DNA of 64,000 bases. It comes from Cryptomeria japonica. Its lineage: Eukaryota > Streptophyta > Pinopsida > Cupressales > Cupressaceae. Each line of letters starts with the position of its first letter. The first letter of the stretch is position 1. The stretch lies in the NCBI RefSeq assembly GCF_030272615.1, contig NC_081412.1, forward strand, positions 546,724,202-546,788,201. The letters run 5' to 3'. Positions 10,955 to 24,305 of this stretch are shown here, piece by piece. The position numbers and the translations under genes are program-made. Below the pieces are notes generated by a model that worked only from the letters and a program-made list of their open reading frames with translations, had not been told where the DNA came from and did no database searches.

Positions 10955-11283
10955 GGATGAATTTCTTCAATTAAAGAGGTCGAATCAATCACGCTTCTAG
11001 TACCCTTATGCTGTCATCTTGTCTTAACAATCTTGCTTTCACATTATGCTTATGCACTTGAAGGTGAGATCCACAAAACAAAAGCAATTTGAAGGAGAAA
11101 GAAGGACAATGGAGCCACATGAAGGAGACATCTGCATTTGGTTTGCTTAGATTTCATTTTGAATGTCTTGTTTTCATGTTTTCATTGAATGTTTATAGGA
11201 TTGTTATCATTGCATTTTAGTTTTTGTGATTGAGCTAGTCTAATTTGTTACTTGCTTTGATGATTTCCAAATTCCTAGTTACA

Positions 11284-14200
11284 ATGACATCTCAAATTAT
11301 TTGCTCATTTCATTTCCAAAGTTCTTCCATAGAGAGTTATTTCCATAAAATATAATATCATCAACAAATATGGCTGAGATCAGTATTCCATTTTCATCAT
11401 TCTTTATGTACATATGGATGTTTTCACTTGTTCTTATAAAACCAATCTTGATCAGATAAGAGTGCAATCTTTCATACCATGCTCTAGGTGCTTGTTTGAA
11501 ACCATATAAAGCTTTGTTCAATTTACATACCTGATCTTTATTCTTGTCTTCAACAAATCCTTCAGGTTGTTCAATAAAAACTTCTTCTTCTAATATACCA
11601 TTCATAAATGCAGATTTGACATCCATTTGATATACTTTGAAATTCTTGTAAGTAGCATAAGCCAATAATGTTCTTACTCCTTTAAGTCTTGCCACAAGTG
11701 CAAAAGTCTCACCATAATCAATTCCCTCTTCTTGAGCATAACCTTTGCAAACTAATCTTGCTTTATTTCGAATGACCTCACCTTTTTCATTCAGCTTGTT
11801 TCTGAAAATCCACTTTGTACCGATTACATTTTTGTCCTTTGGTCTTGGGACTAGTGTCCATGTGTCATTCTTCTTGATTTGATCAATCTCTTCTATCATA
11901 GCATTTATCCAATCTTTACTATTAAATGCCTCTTTCACTATTCTCAGTTCAAATTCAGATATCAGACATGCGTTCTATCTTAGTTTGTTCCTTGTCATCA
12001 CTGGATCATCTTTATCTCCTATAATCTGACTTGATGCATGATGTCTTCTGACATACTTGGCTAATACAGACTCGATAGGCTATGTATGATCTTCTTCATC
12101 ACTCGGTAACTGGATATTCTCTCCATTTCCTTCAACAGTCTTCTTGGTTGAACATAGACAAATTTATCATAATCTTTTGGTTCCTTCGAATTTCCTTCAT
12201 CATTTCTTTCTGCAAATTCATCAATTTTCACATTTGCACTTTCTACTATTTTGTTAGATGATTTGATCAGACATTTAAATGCTTTACTTCTAGAAGAATA
12301 ACCTAGAAATGCTCCTTCTTCACTTTTCTGAACAAACTTTCCATTTCTATCATCTTTGTGTACATAGCATCTACTTCCAAAGATTTTGAAATAACTTACA
12401 TTAGGTTTCTTGTCATACCAAATCTCATATGGTGTCTTCAAAGTTCCTTTCTTCAGTTGTACTAGGTTCAGGGTGTAAATTGTTGTGCTTATTGCTTCTC
12501 TCCAAAATGTTTGTGGCACTTTCTTTTCAATCATCAGAGTTTTGGCACAATTCACAATAGATATGTTTCTTCTCTCAGCAATTCCATTTTGTTGTGGAGT
12601 TCTCGGTGTAGAGACTTGTCTTTTTATACCATGATCATTGCAGAATAAGTTGAACTCATCAGATGTGAACTCTCCTCCTCTGTCGATCTAAGACACTTCA
12701 GTTGTTTTCCTGTTTCATTTTCAACTCTTGCCTTGTATCATTTAAACATTTGAAAAGCTTCTGATTTTTCTTTTAAAAACATTACTGACATCATCCTTGA
12801 ATAATCATCCACAAATAATATGAAATATTTATCACCATAATAACTTTTAACTTTCATAGGACCACAAAGATCAATGTGCACAAGATCTAAAATTCCCTTG
12901 GAAGTGTAGGACTTACTTGTAAAGCTTGATCTTGTCATCTTACCCATCTGACATCCTCGGCACATAGCATTCTCAGGTTTTTCCAAACTCGATAGACCTC
13001 TTACTCGGTGCTTCTGACTTATCTTGATCAGATTATCAAAATTTACATGACAAAACCTTTTATGCCATAACCATGTATCATCTATCTTTGCATACAAACA
13101 CTTGTTCCAAGTTGAGTCAAGGTGAAATGTGTCACCTTTTGTTTGTGTCCCGGTAGCAGCTAACTTTCCATGCTTGTCATGAACTTTGACAATTCCTTTC
13201 TGAAATTCTATTTGGTAACCTGTGTTGTTTAGCTGTGCTACACTCAACAAATTGTATTTCAAACCTTCAACCCAATAAACATCATTGCATTTTGCATTGT
13301 CAAGAAGTGTTATAGATCCTTTACCTTTTACCAGACATGGTGCATCATTACCAAATCTTACATAGCCTCCATCATAATCTTCTAATGTAACAAATTTGTG
13401 TTTATCACCTATCATGTGATGTGAGCATCCACTATTTATGATCCAAGAATCATTAGTATTTATGTGAGATATTAGGGTTTTTTCTTCATACCTTTCTTCA
13501 TCTGATCCATCTTTGATAGCCACATAAACTACTTCCTCTGTATCAGTTTCATTTGATTTATCATCATTTGATTCCTCATCAGCTATTAGGCATGACTTTC
13601 TATCTCTTCTTCTGATGTCTCGGTGTCCTCTGTAATGATTATCTTTCTGTCTGTCATCTCAGTAATCTCTCTTTTTAGTAGATTCTTTGTCAGGACAGTT
13701 AGAAGCCATATGTCCTATCTTATCACAATTGAAACATTTCAAAGGTAGTTTTCCTTTATACTTACCTTTGCCTCTCGGTAACCTTCTGGCTAATAGTGCT
13801 TCAAACTCTTCTTGATTTCTGGTTTCCTCATACAGTTTGTGCACTTTTTCCATGTTCTTGCGAAATCTTTCACTTGCTCCACTGTGATCCCCTTCAGTGT
13901 ACTTACTCATTCTATCATTGTAATCATCAGATTTACCAATATGAAAGGAACTAAATGCAGATTCAACTTTATTTACCGAAGACCCACTGTTATCAAAATT
14001 ACTTACCTCAAATGCATGTAGCCAATAGTAGCATCGAAAGAAACTGGAATATTGGGTACAAACCTCAATTCATTGATTGCAGAGACTCATCGCATAAGCT
14101 GGTAGAAGGGTTCTTAACAACTTACTTGTTATATCCTTTTCTTCAATAGTTCCACCTACTCCTTTGATTTGATTGACAATCTCCTTTAGTCTTGTACTGT

Positions 14201-14579
14201 ACTAGGTTATGTTCTCACCTTCATTCATCCTCATAGATTCAAGTTGTCCTCTTAGACTGTCCACTTTTGCTCTTTGAACATGTCCATCACTGCCATACAT
14301 AGATATGAGCTTGTCCCACATTGCCTTTGCATTATTGTAGCCTTCTAGATCATTAAACTCTGAGTTGGTCAGTGCAGATGTTATTTCAATCATTGCTTGA
14401 ATATTTTCTTGCTTTGCCTTTATCACTTCCATTGTTAATGGATAGGTGCTCGGTGTAATGAAATCATTCTCTAGATAATATACAACATATTCTCCAACTA
14501 CTGATAGGTGTAGCTTCATCCTTTTGTGCCATGTAGAGAAACTTGACTTGTTCAGCTTCGGTGCATCTCTCTTATACAT
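11284..14579 (-). pseudogene. Copia A gag-pol (Gag, protease, integrase, partial reverse transcriptase), broken
   Basis: Gag begins at ATG 14579 (MYKRDAPKLNKSSFSTW). A CCHC knuckle (CFNCDKIGHMASNC, about 13695-13736) follows, then the aspartic protease at about 13430. Its catalytic DSG has become NSG by one G-to-A change, whereas Copia C keeps DSG. GAG-pre-integrase and integrase follow, with HIDLCGP intact. A one-base deletion near 12683 breaks the segment of the second integrase aspartate. Reverse transcriptase (11938-11297) has [22 protein letters not shown] and FVDDIIF at 11357-11368. Gag stops include a TAG near 14200. Several frameshifts separate the open pieces. It would have copied element RNA to DNA in cytoplasmic particles; it is inactive now. 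Confidence 0.85.
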
Positions 14580-14629
14580 CTTTGGATCTTTGCCTCAAGT
14601 ACCTTTAAAATTTTCTTCCAGAGTCCAAA

Positions 14630-14641
14630 GCTCTAATACCA
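14630..14641 (-). other. Copia A primer binding site (tRNA-iMet type)
   Basis: On the minus strand this reads TGGTATTAGAGC, one transition away from TGGTATCAGAGC. It lies two bases inside the 5' LTR, the same spacing as in Copia B and Copia C. Confidence 0.85.
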
Positions 14642-14643
14642 AT

Positions 14644-16204
14644 TGATAGTTTTGATACTTAATGTAAAGTATAGATGCCAAACTAACAAGGTGAGAGGGG
14701 GGGGGGGGGGGGGTGAATCATACAAACTTAATCTTCCATTACAACAACAGATTCAACCTTGGTAACATATACTTCAGTAATATAACCAAAACTGCTAAAC
14801 ATGCAAACTCATAAGCACATAAACATCATAACAATCATAACACAAAATTTAACATGGAAACCCAAATAGAGAAAAACCATTGTGGGATTTCACACCCACT
14901 AAGAAATATACTCTTCTAGAGTATGCTCGGTTAAAAGCAAATCCTGTTAAAGATTACAAACACATTGCTAGATGTGACCCGGTTAAGGGATTTCCCTTAG
15001 ATCTATTAGGATCTTCACCTTGTTAGAAGTGACCTTGTTAAAAGATTTCAAACACTCAATCAGAATGTCACCTTGCTAGTGGGTTTTACAAATAAGATTG
15101 TTAAGTCCACTCGGTTAAGAGATTTTCTGTTACTTCACAAAAGAACAGTAATAAAAATCTATCTGCAACTTCACTTCTAAAATTCTAAAGCAAATTCTTA
15201 TTTTCTCAATACAATTTAGTCATAGGACTTATCTTGTCCATCTGCTGGGCTCTATACTTTGTTATTCAAACATGTCTTCAAGCTTCTGTGCTTAGTAATT
15301 ACTATGTAGCATCCCTGTGCATACACTTACCCGCATGCATTGTTTATCAACAGTTCCTTATTTATAAACAATTTGCCAACTGCTTAATCTCCTTGATCAC
15401 ATTTCCCATGATCAATCATAGCCATTAGATCTTCAAACTTGACCAGGTTCAATGTATCCTTCAATCTGAAAATGTTTTACCCCGCCTTGGAACTTGCATA
15501 CATTTCTTGGAACTTGTGCTATTGTATTGCGGTTCAATCTGAGCTATAGATCTTCCTGCCGATCTTCCTTTGCCATAGATTCTTTAACAAACTTCATGCA
15601 CGGAATACCAATCATTTAATCATAGCTAGCTCATCAACTTCCTTCATTAAATAATACTTTTATTCATTCAATGCATTATGTTATTACGCGGTTGCAACTC
15701 TATAAATACTAAACTTCACTCGGTAGACATTCTGCCTTCATTAAAAGATAGCGATAACCTTAGGGTTTACCGACTAGGTTCCTTAGGGTTTACCGACTAG
15801 ATTCTTTGCTCGGTAACATAGTATAGTATTAACCTTACAATTAACAACATATGCAGGATATCAAAATAATATAAACATCATGATCTCATCATTGTCTAAC
15901 TCGGTAATAGTTGCCCATTGAATAACTTATTCCTCCCCTTATTCATCACATTCTTTTTGTGTCTTTTACCGATGTCTTTATACTCACCAAATCATACTTC
16001 TTAAGATATGGTAGCATCATACTGAATTAGAAAATCAATTTCTTGACATCAATGACAAAATAATAATATTAAGACAGTAAACATCCTTAATTAGTTATAT
16101 CCATAATCATCAACAACCTTCTCAATATCCTTATAGAAATGCCAACAATCTCTTATTGTAATTGGAATGCCAACAATCTCCCTTTGTCTGTTATAATGCC
16201 AATA
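14644..16204 (-). repeat. Copia A 5' LTR (about 1,561 bp)
   Basis: It matches the LTR of Copia C in opposite orientation. Its minus-strand start, TATTGGCATT, corresponds to TGTTGGCATT in C, so one terminal base has mutated. It contains a 17-base G run (14697-14713) in the conserved GAGAGG(n)TGAATCA motif, the conserved AAACCCAAATAG block near 14860, and diverged GTTAAGGGATTT-type subrepeats at 14930-15130. The boundary at 16204/16205 is fixed by G-family homology outside. Confidence 0.85.
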
Positions 16205-18215
16205 GTATTTCTCTTTGCCTTCTTATTCCATCACTTATTTTCAATAAATAGAAAATGCTTTCATCCAACAATTTCAAAATAACATTAGTCCTAAAATCAC
16301 TTTGATCGATTTAATGCATTGTAAACAAGGTGTTAAAGAAAAAGTGACTGATTTCATTGGTAAATATAAGCATTTGTGTGCTCAAATTTTTTTTCCTGTA
16401 CCCGATAATGATATTCAAAGAATTTTTATTTCTAATTTGCAAAAAGATATTAGGGAAAAGCTTCTTTTGTCTGGGTTTACTTCCTTTCCGCAGTTGTGTG
16501 CAACACTCCACAATTATCAACTGGTCGTGAGTCAAATGGATCAATCCACTCCTATGGCTCCAAGTGATAAAGGGGAGAATGTTCAACAACCATTTGCAAA
16601 GTTCAAACCAACAAAAGGCTTCATCAAGTTCAATGATACAATCAATAGCAACAATGTGAATGCTACAACAGGTTTGCCTTCTCTTTCTAAATTTTTCAAA
16701 AGAGAAAGACAATTTACTCCTTTGAATGAATCTTTACATATTATTATGTCTCAGTTGTTGTAAAGAAATGTTATCAAACTTCCTCCTATAAAACAAGTTG
16801 ATCCTTCTAAACTTGCATCCCCTTATTTTGATAACAATTCCTTTCGTCAATTTCATCGTCAACCTAGTCATGATACTGAGAAATTTTTTTGCATTCAAAA
16901 GTAAGATTCAAGATCTAATTAATAATAATACTATATTTGTGGTAGGTGTGAATGATAAGGGAAATAAATCAGTAGATCCTCCTAATCAAAATCTTAAAAT
17001 TTTTATTGATTCTTTGCCTTCTCATACCTCTAACGTGAATTAGAGTGATTATACTTATTTCTCCTCTGAGGAATTCACTTCTATGGCTTCGAACTTGGTA
17101 AATATGGTAGAAAAATAAGATATGCCTAAGGATTATTGTATTACATTTGATCCTAGTGAGACCATTAGAGCACCCGATGGCCCTTTATACATAGTTGCAA
17201 TGGTTAAGGATATACCTTGTCATGGCACTCTTGTTGATCCCTCTTGCATGATTAACATCATCACTGAGGAGTATCTTTTCACTTTACGATTGCATAAACC
17301 AATATATGATGCCTCTAATGTAGTTGTGAAGATATTTGATGGATTCTTTTATCTTACAATTGGCTCTATCACCCTTTTTGTTGAAGTTCATACTAGATCT
17401 ATGGATGTTGACTTTGTTATCATACCTTCTTCTGAGAAATTCTATGTGAAGTTGGGCTATCCTTGGCTATCTTTCATGAAGGCTATTGCTTCTCCAATCC
17501 ATAATTGTTTGAAATTTCCTCACAATGGTGAAATCATAATTGTGAACCATAGCTTATTTAAACCATCCAAAAGAATCCCTCATGTTCCTATTGATTTCTT
17601 TTGGCCTAATAAATTTCAATCTCTTCCATCAAGGAGCGATGCTCTTTTTTAATCTTATTAAAAATGGAAGAAATATATGATCTTATCCTTAAGTCAACCT
17701 AGATCCCCAACGCTTGACATTCCTATTATTCTTGAAGATGAAGTTCTTCCCCTCACGAATAGAACTAATATTCCTCTTAAGGAAGATCCTCAACCTATTC
17801 CTATGGATGTGACTATGCCTTCTCCTAAGAAGAACAATAATATTCCTCCTAAGGTTAGATATGTATCTCCTCCTCACGATGGACTTGGTCTCCTTCCTAC
17901 ACCTAACATTCCTCCTTTATATGGCATAGTTCCACCTCCTTCCTCTTATAGAGAGAAGAGGTTTGCTTCTCCTCTTGTCCAACCTAAAAGACCTCAGCCT
18001 AAACCTTCAACTATCAAAGAGGAAAAAAATCCTACTTTTTCAAATGTTCCTCCTCCTTCTCAACCTTCTACTAAGACTCAATGTAATCATTTTGCAAGAG
18101 AACACCGATGAAGATGTCGTGCATGAGCTCATCAAGTTGTACCTCAAACTATTCAATCTCCTAAAACTCCAACAGTTGACATTATTCCCTTTTCTCCTAA
18201 TCAAAATGTTGAACT
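16205..18215 (+). pseudogene. Gypsy G-family gag-protease remnant
   Basis: This is collinear with 40480-42450 of element G. It holds the C-terminal part of the Gag domain (IDLMHCKQGVKEKVTDFIG), the linker, a His/Cys motif that has lost its cysteines (RQFHRQPSHDTEKFF), and the protease-like domain at 17122-17580 with VDPSCMINIITEE. A Pro-rich tail ends at the TGA at 18109-18111, the same site as the TGA of G. Defects include TAA at 16761, a frameshift in the T run near 16890, and stops at 17041, 17116 and 17650. The N-terminal Gag is missing because Copia A interrupts it. Everything after 18215 differs from G, so a second insertion or deletion starts there. Confidence 0.85.
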
Positions 18216-19288
18216 TGTTGGTGCCCAAAAATGGGTTTACACTAACACAAGGCAGAGACCAAGATATTTTCTTATAAATATATATATGGAAAGCTACTTC
18301 CAACTATTAATATTCTTCAGACTTGGACCAACAATAACAAGGATACAAGATCCTTCTGCACTTTAGGCTTTGGAAAACTGAGGAGGGTGATCCCCATGCC
18401 AATTTGTGATTTCTACACCACTCACAAATTATACATGAATAAAAGCAAATAATCTCATATAAAGACTCAACAGAAAGGGAGAATGCTCAGGAATGACAAA
18501 TTCCTTAGTGATCCTGAACCACTTTGGAGCATGAGATGATTAAAACACATGACAACATATATGTAAATAAAAATATTCTAATATTCAACGAGTTATGGAA
18601 AATAAGTGGTGATTCCAAATAGAAAATCAACACCATGAAATTCTCTTAGCTATGATCAGTGCCTTATTCCATTGGGTACATGAATTCATACTACATAAAA
18701 TGCATTCCTACAGAATTTATCTAACAACATATATACCTAAGATAATATTGCCTTGCAATACATCATATTTGCAACCCCAACCCAAAACTATAAATGCATT
18801 CCTACAGAATTTATCTAACAACATATATACCTAAGATAATATTGCCTTGCAATACATCATATTTGCAACCCCAACCCAAAACTATGTATCAAAATCCCTG
18901 CAAATATCCCTACCACTCTATAATTATACTCAAGCATTTAATTAGCCCCTCAGACCAAAGCATGAATAGAAAATGCATACACCACAATAGTGCATTGAAT
19001 GATAAAATCCTTGATAATATAAATTCAAAACATGATAGAATAATACACTGGAGAGAAATGGGTTTGAATTATATTTCTATCTGATAGTTCGGTTGTCTTT
19101 GTAAGAATACAATTCATACATAATTCCTTTAAAAACCTACCAAATTACAAACATAAGACTCTTTCTATTTTTCTCTGCAAAATGACCTTTTACAACTTTT
19201 TGTTTCACCAAAACTTTTCTATTTGGAAACAAAAATTTGGAACACTCAAGGGACCAAAAATCTGAACCCCATCTCATGGCCCTTAATT
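18216..19288. other. Unassigned AT-rich repeat-like sequence
   Basis: The G homology stops just before TGTTGGTGCC at 18216, which looks like an LTR or other insert end. No matching end, primer site or coding frame was found. A TATA-like run (ATAAATATATATATGG, about 18274-18289) and a 94-bp tandem duplication lie inside. It may be a solo LTR or remnant of an unidentified element. Confidence 0.4.
18701..18888. repeat. 94-bp tandem duplication
   Basis: TGCATTCCTACAGAATTTAT begins at 18701 and again at 18795. The two 94-base units are essentially identical except at their last two or three bases. Such identity beside heavily decayed elements means the duplication is much younger than its surroundings, or an assembly artefact. 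Confidence 0.85.
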
Positions 19289-20688
19289 TGTTGGTATGAA
19301 GAAAGAATAAGGATCCGGTCAACTACTGAGAGGGGGGGTGAATCAATAGATAGAAAATTGTATAGACTTTCACCAATCTCAAAATCAACCTCTCAAAGAA
19401 AACTCTAAACTAACTAGTTTAAACACTTAACTTTAAATACTACTGATAAGTTAAATTGGTTGACTATCATAACAGACTAATAGTAAAACATCTCTGAAAC
19501 TTACAAACCATTTAACTAAATTATTCAAATACTTTACTGACAGTAGTTAAAACATATTTTAGATTATTGTCAGTTAACATAACATATAAAAGTGGATTTA
19601 GCAGTTAAGCGATTCAACCATAGTAAACATAACCACAAAAGAATTCACCACTTGACACAATATTTTTGATGTGAAACCCAAATAGGAAAAACCACAGTGG
19701 GGATGAATACCCATAAGTATTCTAAACTCTTCTGAAGTTCACCCTATTAGGAGCCTAGCCTGTTAAAGCTTTACAATAAGTCCTGTTAAGAACAGATCCT
19801 GTTAGGGACCACTCGATTAAGGGATTTACTATAATGTTGTATTAGAATCAATACTCTATTAGGAGTAACCTTGCTAGAGGATTTGGGATCCAAGCTAATG
19901 GACCACCAGGTTGGTGGATTTGAATAACACTAAGCTTGTTAGAGCTTACCCAGTTAGGGGATTTGACTGTTGTAATTGTTAGAAAACAACAGGGGTTTAC
20001 TGATTTGTTTGAATAGAACTACACTTGCTTGTTCAAATCATTTTCATGCTCCTATCTGCCTTTACACATAATACAAATACATCATCTAGCTTAGCAACCA
20101 CACTCTCTTAACCTCAACTACAAATTGCCAACACTTCAACAAAACAACTCATCGACTTTATAACGAAATCAATAGGTCGGTAACACATCACAAACCTAAT
20201 TCTTTGATAAAGATTACAAAAAAATCGGTTCAAGTATGACCATTGGATTACATAACAATCATTGCACATCATTCAAGATATCCTTGACTGCTCCTTGATC
20301 AGTGCTTCATCGAACTCTGTAAATCATCACATGGTTTACATTACATGCAATGAACTTGATCATTCGGGCAAGACAAAAACCATTCTCTATAGCCAAAAAC
20401 CTTTTGAAACTCTTCTCATATAACATGCATACATGCCATAATCATTACCACTCATCATTAGATCATAAACCAATACAACCGATTCACCAAGCTCCGTCGG
20501 TTAGGGTTTATCATATCAATAGGTAGGGTTTACCAGTTGATCTCACTTCTTCTCTAGTAATACTGGTTTCCTTCACAAGCTCTCTTACTGGTTACAAAAC
20601 AACATTATTACAACATCATTACTGGTTATAATTGACATCAATGACAACATAATATTTCATTAATGCAATCTTCATGCAAATGCCAACA
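19289..20688 (-). repeat. Element E 3' LTR candidate (about 1,400 bp)
   Basis: On the minus strand it starts TGTTGGCATTTGCATGAAG after a tract AAGGGGAATTT and ends TTCATACCAACA. It contains GAGAGGGGGGGTGAATCA (about 19329-19346), the AAACCCAAATAGGAAAAACC block (about 19675-19694) and GTTAGGGGATTT-type subrepeats (19735-19990), all in the same relative order as in the LTRs of A, B and C. The ends are inferred, since only one copy is present. Confidence 0.7.
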
Positions 20689-23600
20689 AAATTCCCCTTA
20701 TAAAAAATAAGGGAGCAAACAAGCTTCAGGCTAGAGGAGACACCTGTCATCTCAAAATGATTATAGACAACAACATTCTGTTACATAAACATTCATCCTT
20801 GACTTCTCTTACATATGGGGGATCAAAGTCTGTGGCCGCTTTCTTTAAAACTCATGATTAATTCTACCGCCATTTCTGTTATACAGGTTCAAAAATATCT
20901 ACCACTAAAAGACAAAAATAGTTCTGCAAACTATTTACAACCTTTATTCATCATTCAGATACATACTACTCCACGCACTATAGTCTTCATCAGATGGCCA
21001 ATCAAAACTCATGACTTCATCAGTTTTTTCCCTGTATGGAATATATTTAACGACTACATTGTTTGTCTCTCTTTCAAAAGTTTCAAAAAATGATCATGTG
21101 GGAATTATTTTATCCATGCTATCCTCCAGCATATCCATTCTTAGCCCTTCACATATCAGCTCTACCTAGGTAGTGATGACTCTTTCTACCTCTTCCTTCC
21201 AAGATTGTAAAGGCTTGACTGCCCCTTCTTCATCTTCAATATTTAGCAAAAGAGTTTGTTTCAATTCATTGAAAATTTTCATCAATTCCCTCACCTTTCT
21301 TTCTATATTCTCCGGCAAAATTTGGGCTTCCTGCATGATTTTACCAGCAAATATGTTGGTTGGAGTGCATATGGTCTCTCGACATGATACTTAGAGGCCA
21401 TGGACATTATTCTGAGCTCATTTCCTCTTTGCAACCATTTTGTAAATAGAGGAATTGCCACTTCTTTATCGTCATCAAATTTTTGAATAGCATTAAATAA
21501 AAAAGAATATAAGGTATGCACATTGTTGAGCCTACTATCAACTTTCTCATTCAAATGAGTTAGAACTGAGCTAACTATATCCTTTTGCCGTCTGACTAAT
21601 TGATCTTCTAATTCTTTCAGCTTACTTTCTAATTCAACAACCTTTTCTAAAAGCTGAGACTGATTTGGTTTAGTTGATCTTGTAGCTTCAGGCTCATCAT
21701 CATCATCATCATATGGGACCAATGACATACCCGGGATACTAGCACTTGTATCAGGTTGAACTGCTTCTCCTCCCTGGACCATAGGTGATGACCTAGATGT
21801 TGATGGCTCAGATGGCCTTGTAAGTGTAGGAAAGGAAACCTTTATTTGTCCTATCTCAAAGAGTTTCACTCTCATTTGCAACTCCACACACCTTTGCTGA
21901 GATGCATTGAAATCGTTAAAAATCTTATCAAACTTTCTTATTAGCTCTACCTTTTCTAAAGCTTCTCTTTTTGAAGTCTCATGTGCCAAATTAGCAACAT
22001 CAACATTTAACTTCGTAGCCTCTATACTTGATGTGTTAGATGCTCTTTTTATAATAGGGCTTCCCCTCAAATTGGGGTTCAAGTCAATGATGTTAGGATT
22101 TCTAGGTCCTTCCTCTAGTTCCCATATTTCCAAGGTTGCATAATCATCCACAAAATCTGATCCTTTTAATGCCAACCTTGCTTCTTCTTCTGAATTGAAA
22201 TGTTGACCCTTTGACTTCCTGATTGTATCAAAAGCCACTGCATCTGCTATGTCCTATTCTGGTCAAATCAAGACTCCAGCCCAACTTATAATCTTCCTGC
22301 CTTCATCAACAGTGATTTCCTTAAAATCTTCCATCATCTCATTCTTTACTTCTTCTTGGTTCTCTTGATCCGATCTATCTGGCCTTTGGGCCTTTTTCTC
22401 AGCAATTCTTCCTTTGTACTCCTCAATCTTCATCTTCCATATTAGTTGTAGAAAGGTTGGGCTCCTCACAAAAGTATCATCTTCAAGGAACTTATCACAT
22501 GCCTCGTTTCTTGCATCCTTAAAAGCTTTTCCCTGGATATCCAAAGGAGTGAGATCCAACTCCAGATTAGGTGGCAAAGGAGGAACACCGAGCTATATTT
22601 CTGCACTTGTTTCTATGAACATATCTTCCTCCACATTTTCTTCATCCTTCCTTACAAGTGAAAATGATATAGGTGATGGCAAAGGACTTTTGTCCAAGTC
22701 TTCAAGATCAATAATCTTGATTCCTTGAAAAGGCTCTATTTGTATTTTATGGGAAGGCTCTGCACTCATTATCTTTTTACCCTTTCTCCTTATTAACCTT
22801 CCACTGTCATTGCTACTCTCCTCTTCATCACTCGTTTCTTTTCTTTCTCTTTTATGAGAAAATTCATGAGTAGGTCTCCTTCCTACCATGTCACCTGCTC
22901 TTTGAGACAAAGGAGGTTGTGAGATTGACTATTGTGGGCCATGAACTTCTTAAAGTTTGGCTATCTTCTCCTTTAAAAGCAACTTTAATTCATCAAAATT
23001 GTTCATAACAAAGTTGACCTTGGCATAAAATGGAGAAAAATCCTTCAATGGGTCATATTTTGGATCCATCTTTTGGATTGCAGCCCATAACTTTCTGAAG
23101 ATTACCCACTTTTCTTTCCTCCATTCTTGAGTCATGAAATCAAATTCATTTTTGATTATATCCTCAGGAAAGTTATGCTCATGAGGCAACAAACTTCCTT
23201 TTATTCTTGTTTTGAAAATATTGTAGAACCCCTTAGGATCACTGTGTCTAGCTATACTCACCCCCAAATGATATGGAGCAAAGAATTTATCAAAACGTTC
23301 ATATCCTCCCTTCAGAATTACAAATTAAGGGATGATAGTGTAATTTGGGAAAATTGTTCCTTTACCCCTTGTTTTTAAATCCTTGTCATGAATGCATCCT
23401 GTATACACCTAAAAATGGTTTGAAGATAGTTAATTAAATATGTAGTTATTTGATTAATTCCCCTTCCCAATTAATTGAATTCACAAGAAATTTAATTAAT
23501 TTCTCTATTCATCTACTAGTAAATAAATCTAAATGATTTATTTATATAGTTCATCTCACATCCCCATTTGATTAATTAATTCTAAATTAATTAATGTCTC

Positions 23601-24305
23601 CCCATATTAATCAATTCTTCTAATCCCTAATTAAGATTAACAAACTCAAGTTTGTTCAGATTAATTACCATTTTCCAATTATTTGAATTTCTAAATTCAA
23701 ATGAGCACATGGTTCCTAACTTTTAACCACCTAACCTAACCATCCCCTAACTTAACCCATTCCACCTAATCCTGGGTTTAACTAACCTTGTCTTATCTTG
23801 CACATTCTAACCTCCTTATCCTAACCTCCCATGGTGTGGATATTCTCTGCTTGAGACACATGGCACTTTTGCCACATGTCTCCTCCCTTGGACACTTGCC
23901 CTCTCATGAGCAAGGCTCCTTGACACTTGTCACCACAGAGATGACAAGTGTCCCTTCCTCCAACCTCTTCTCCAACTTCCTCAATCTTGGCCCTTGATAT
24001 CTTCAGATCAGATCTGGACCATCGATTCCTACCACCTCAGCTTTGGCCTTGGAATTCCTATAAATATCCCCCATTTTGGAGCAATAAGGATCCCCATCTC
24101 ATATCAATTTAGGCATCATTACTATAGGAAATTTGAATTTTCAATTATCTAGTAATTAGCTTTTGGATTAATCATAGCATGTTAATCTAGTTTCTTAAAT
24201 CATGCACTACATATCATCTCCATAGTTAATCATGATCAAATAGCTACTCAACTCTTCAGTTGTCACTTTGGAGGTCATTTCTCCACTGAGAGCCCATCAA
24301 TCCAA

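Larger units (their letters stand above)
7079..11283 (+). mobile_element. Ty3/Gypsy 3' end with antisense PMD frame and 3' LTR
   Basis: A polypurine tract (AAAGAGGGGCAAAA, 9808-9821) lies directly before a sequence starting TGTAGATGTC and ending CTAGTTACA (9822-11283), which is the layout of a 3' LTR on the plus strand. The internal remnant to its left holds no gag or pol but carries a PMD frame on the opposite strand. Extra antisense frames between pol and the 3' LTR are known in the Tat lineage of plant Ty3/Gypsy elements, and the arrangement fits this. The left part of the element is missing, replaced by T1. The Gypsy assignment rests on the tract, LTR style and antisense frame, not on a polymerase. 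Confidence 0.55.
9822..11283 (+). repeat. Gypsy 3' LTR (about 1,462 bp)
   Basis: Starts TGTAGATGTC after a polypurine tract and ends TTACA. The junction with Copia A falls at 11284, where similarity of A to Copia C stops. A TATA box (TCTATAAATT, 10945-10954) sits in the distal third. The opening resembles the solo LTR at 23400 (both have CTAAAAATGG near position 10), suggesting related families. There is no second copy in the window, so the ends are inferred. Confidence 0.6.
11284..16204 (-). mobile_element. Copia A, minus strand, truncated inside reverse transcriptase
   Basis: This is the same family as Copia C (58344 onward): Gag, zinc knuckle, integrase and reverse transcriptase match closely, as do the LTRs. 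The 5' LTR is at 14644-16204, followed inward by a tRNA-iMet-type primer site and the gag-pol frame read leftward. Similarity to C stops at 11284 just after the EMSK/FEMSL segment of reverse transcriptase, so the rest of reverse transcriptase, RNase H and the 3' LTR are missing. The left flank there is the Gypsy 3' LTR. On the right, A inserted into a G-family gag: sequence from 16205 (GTATT) resumes the G homology exactly. Confidence 0.85.
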
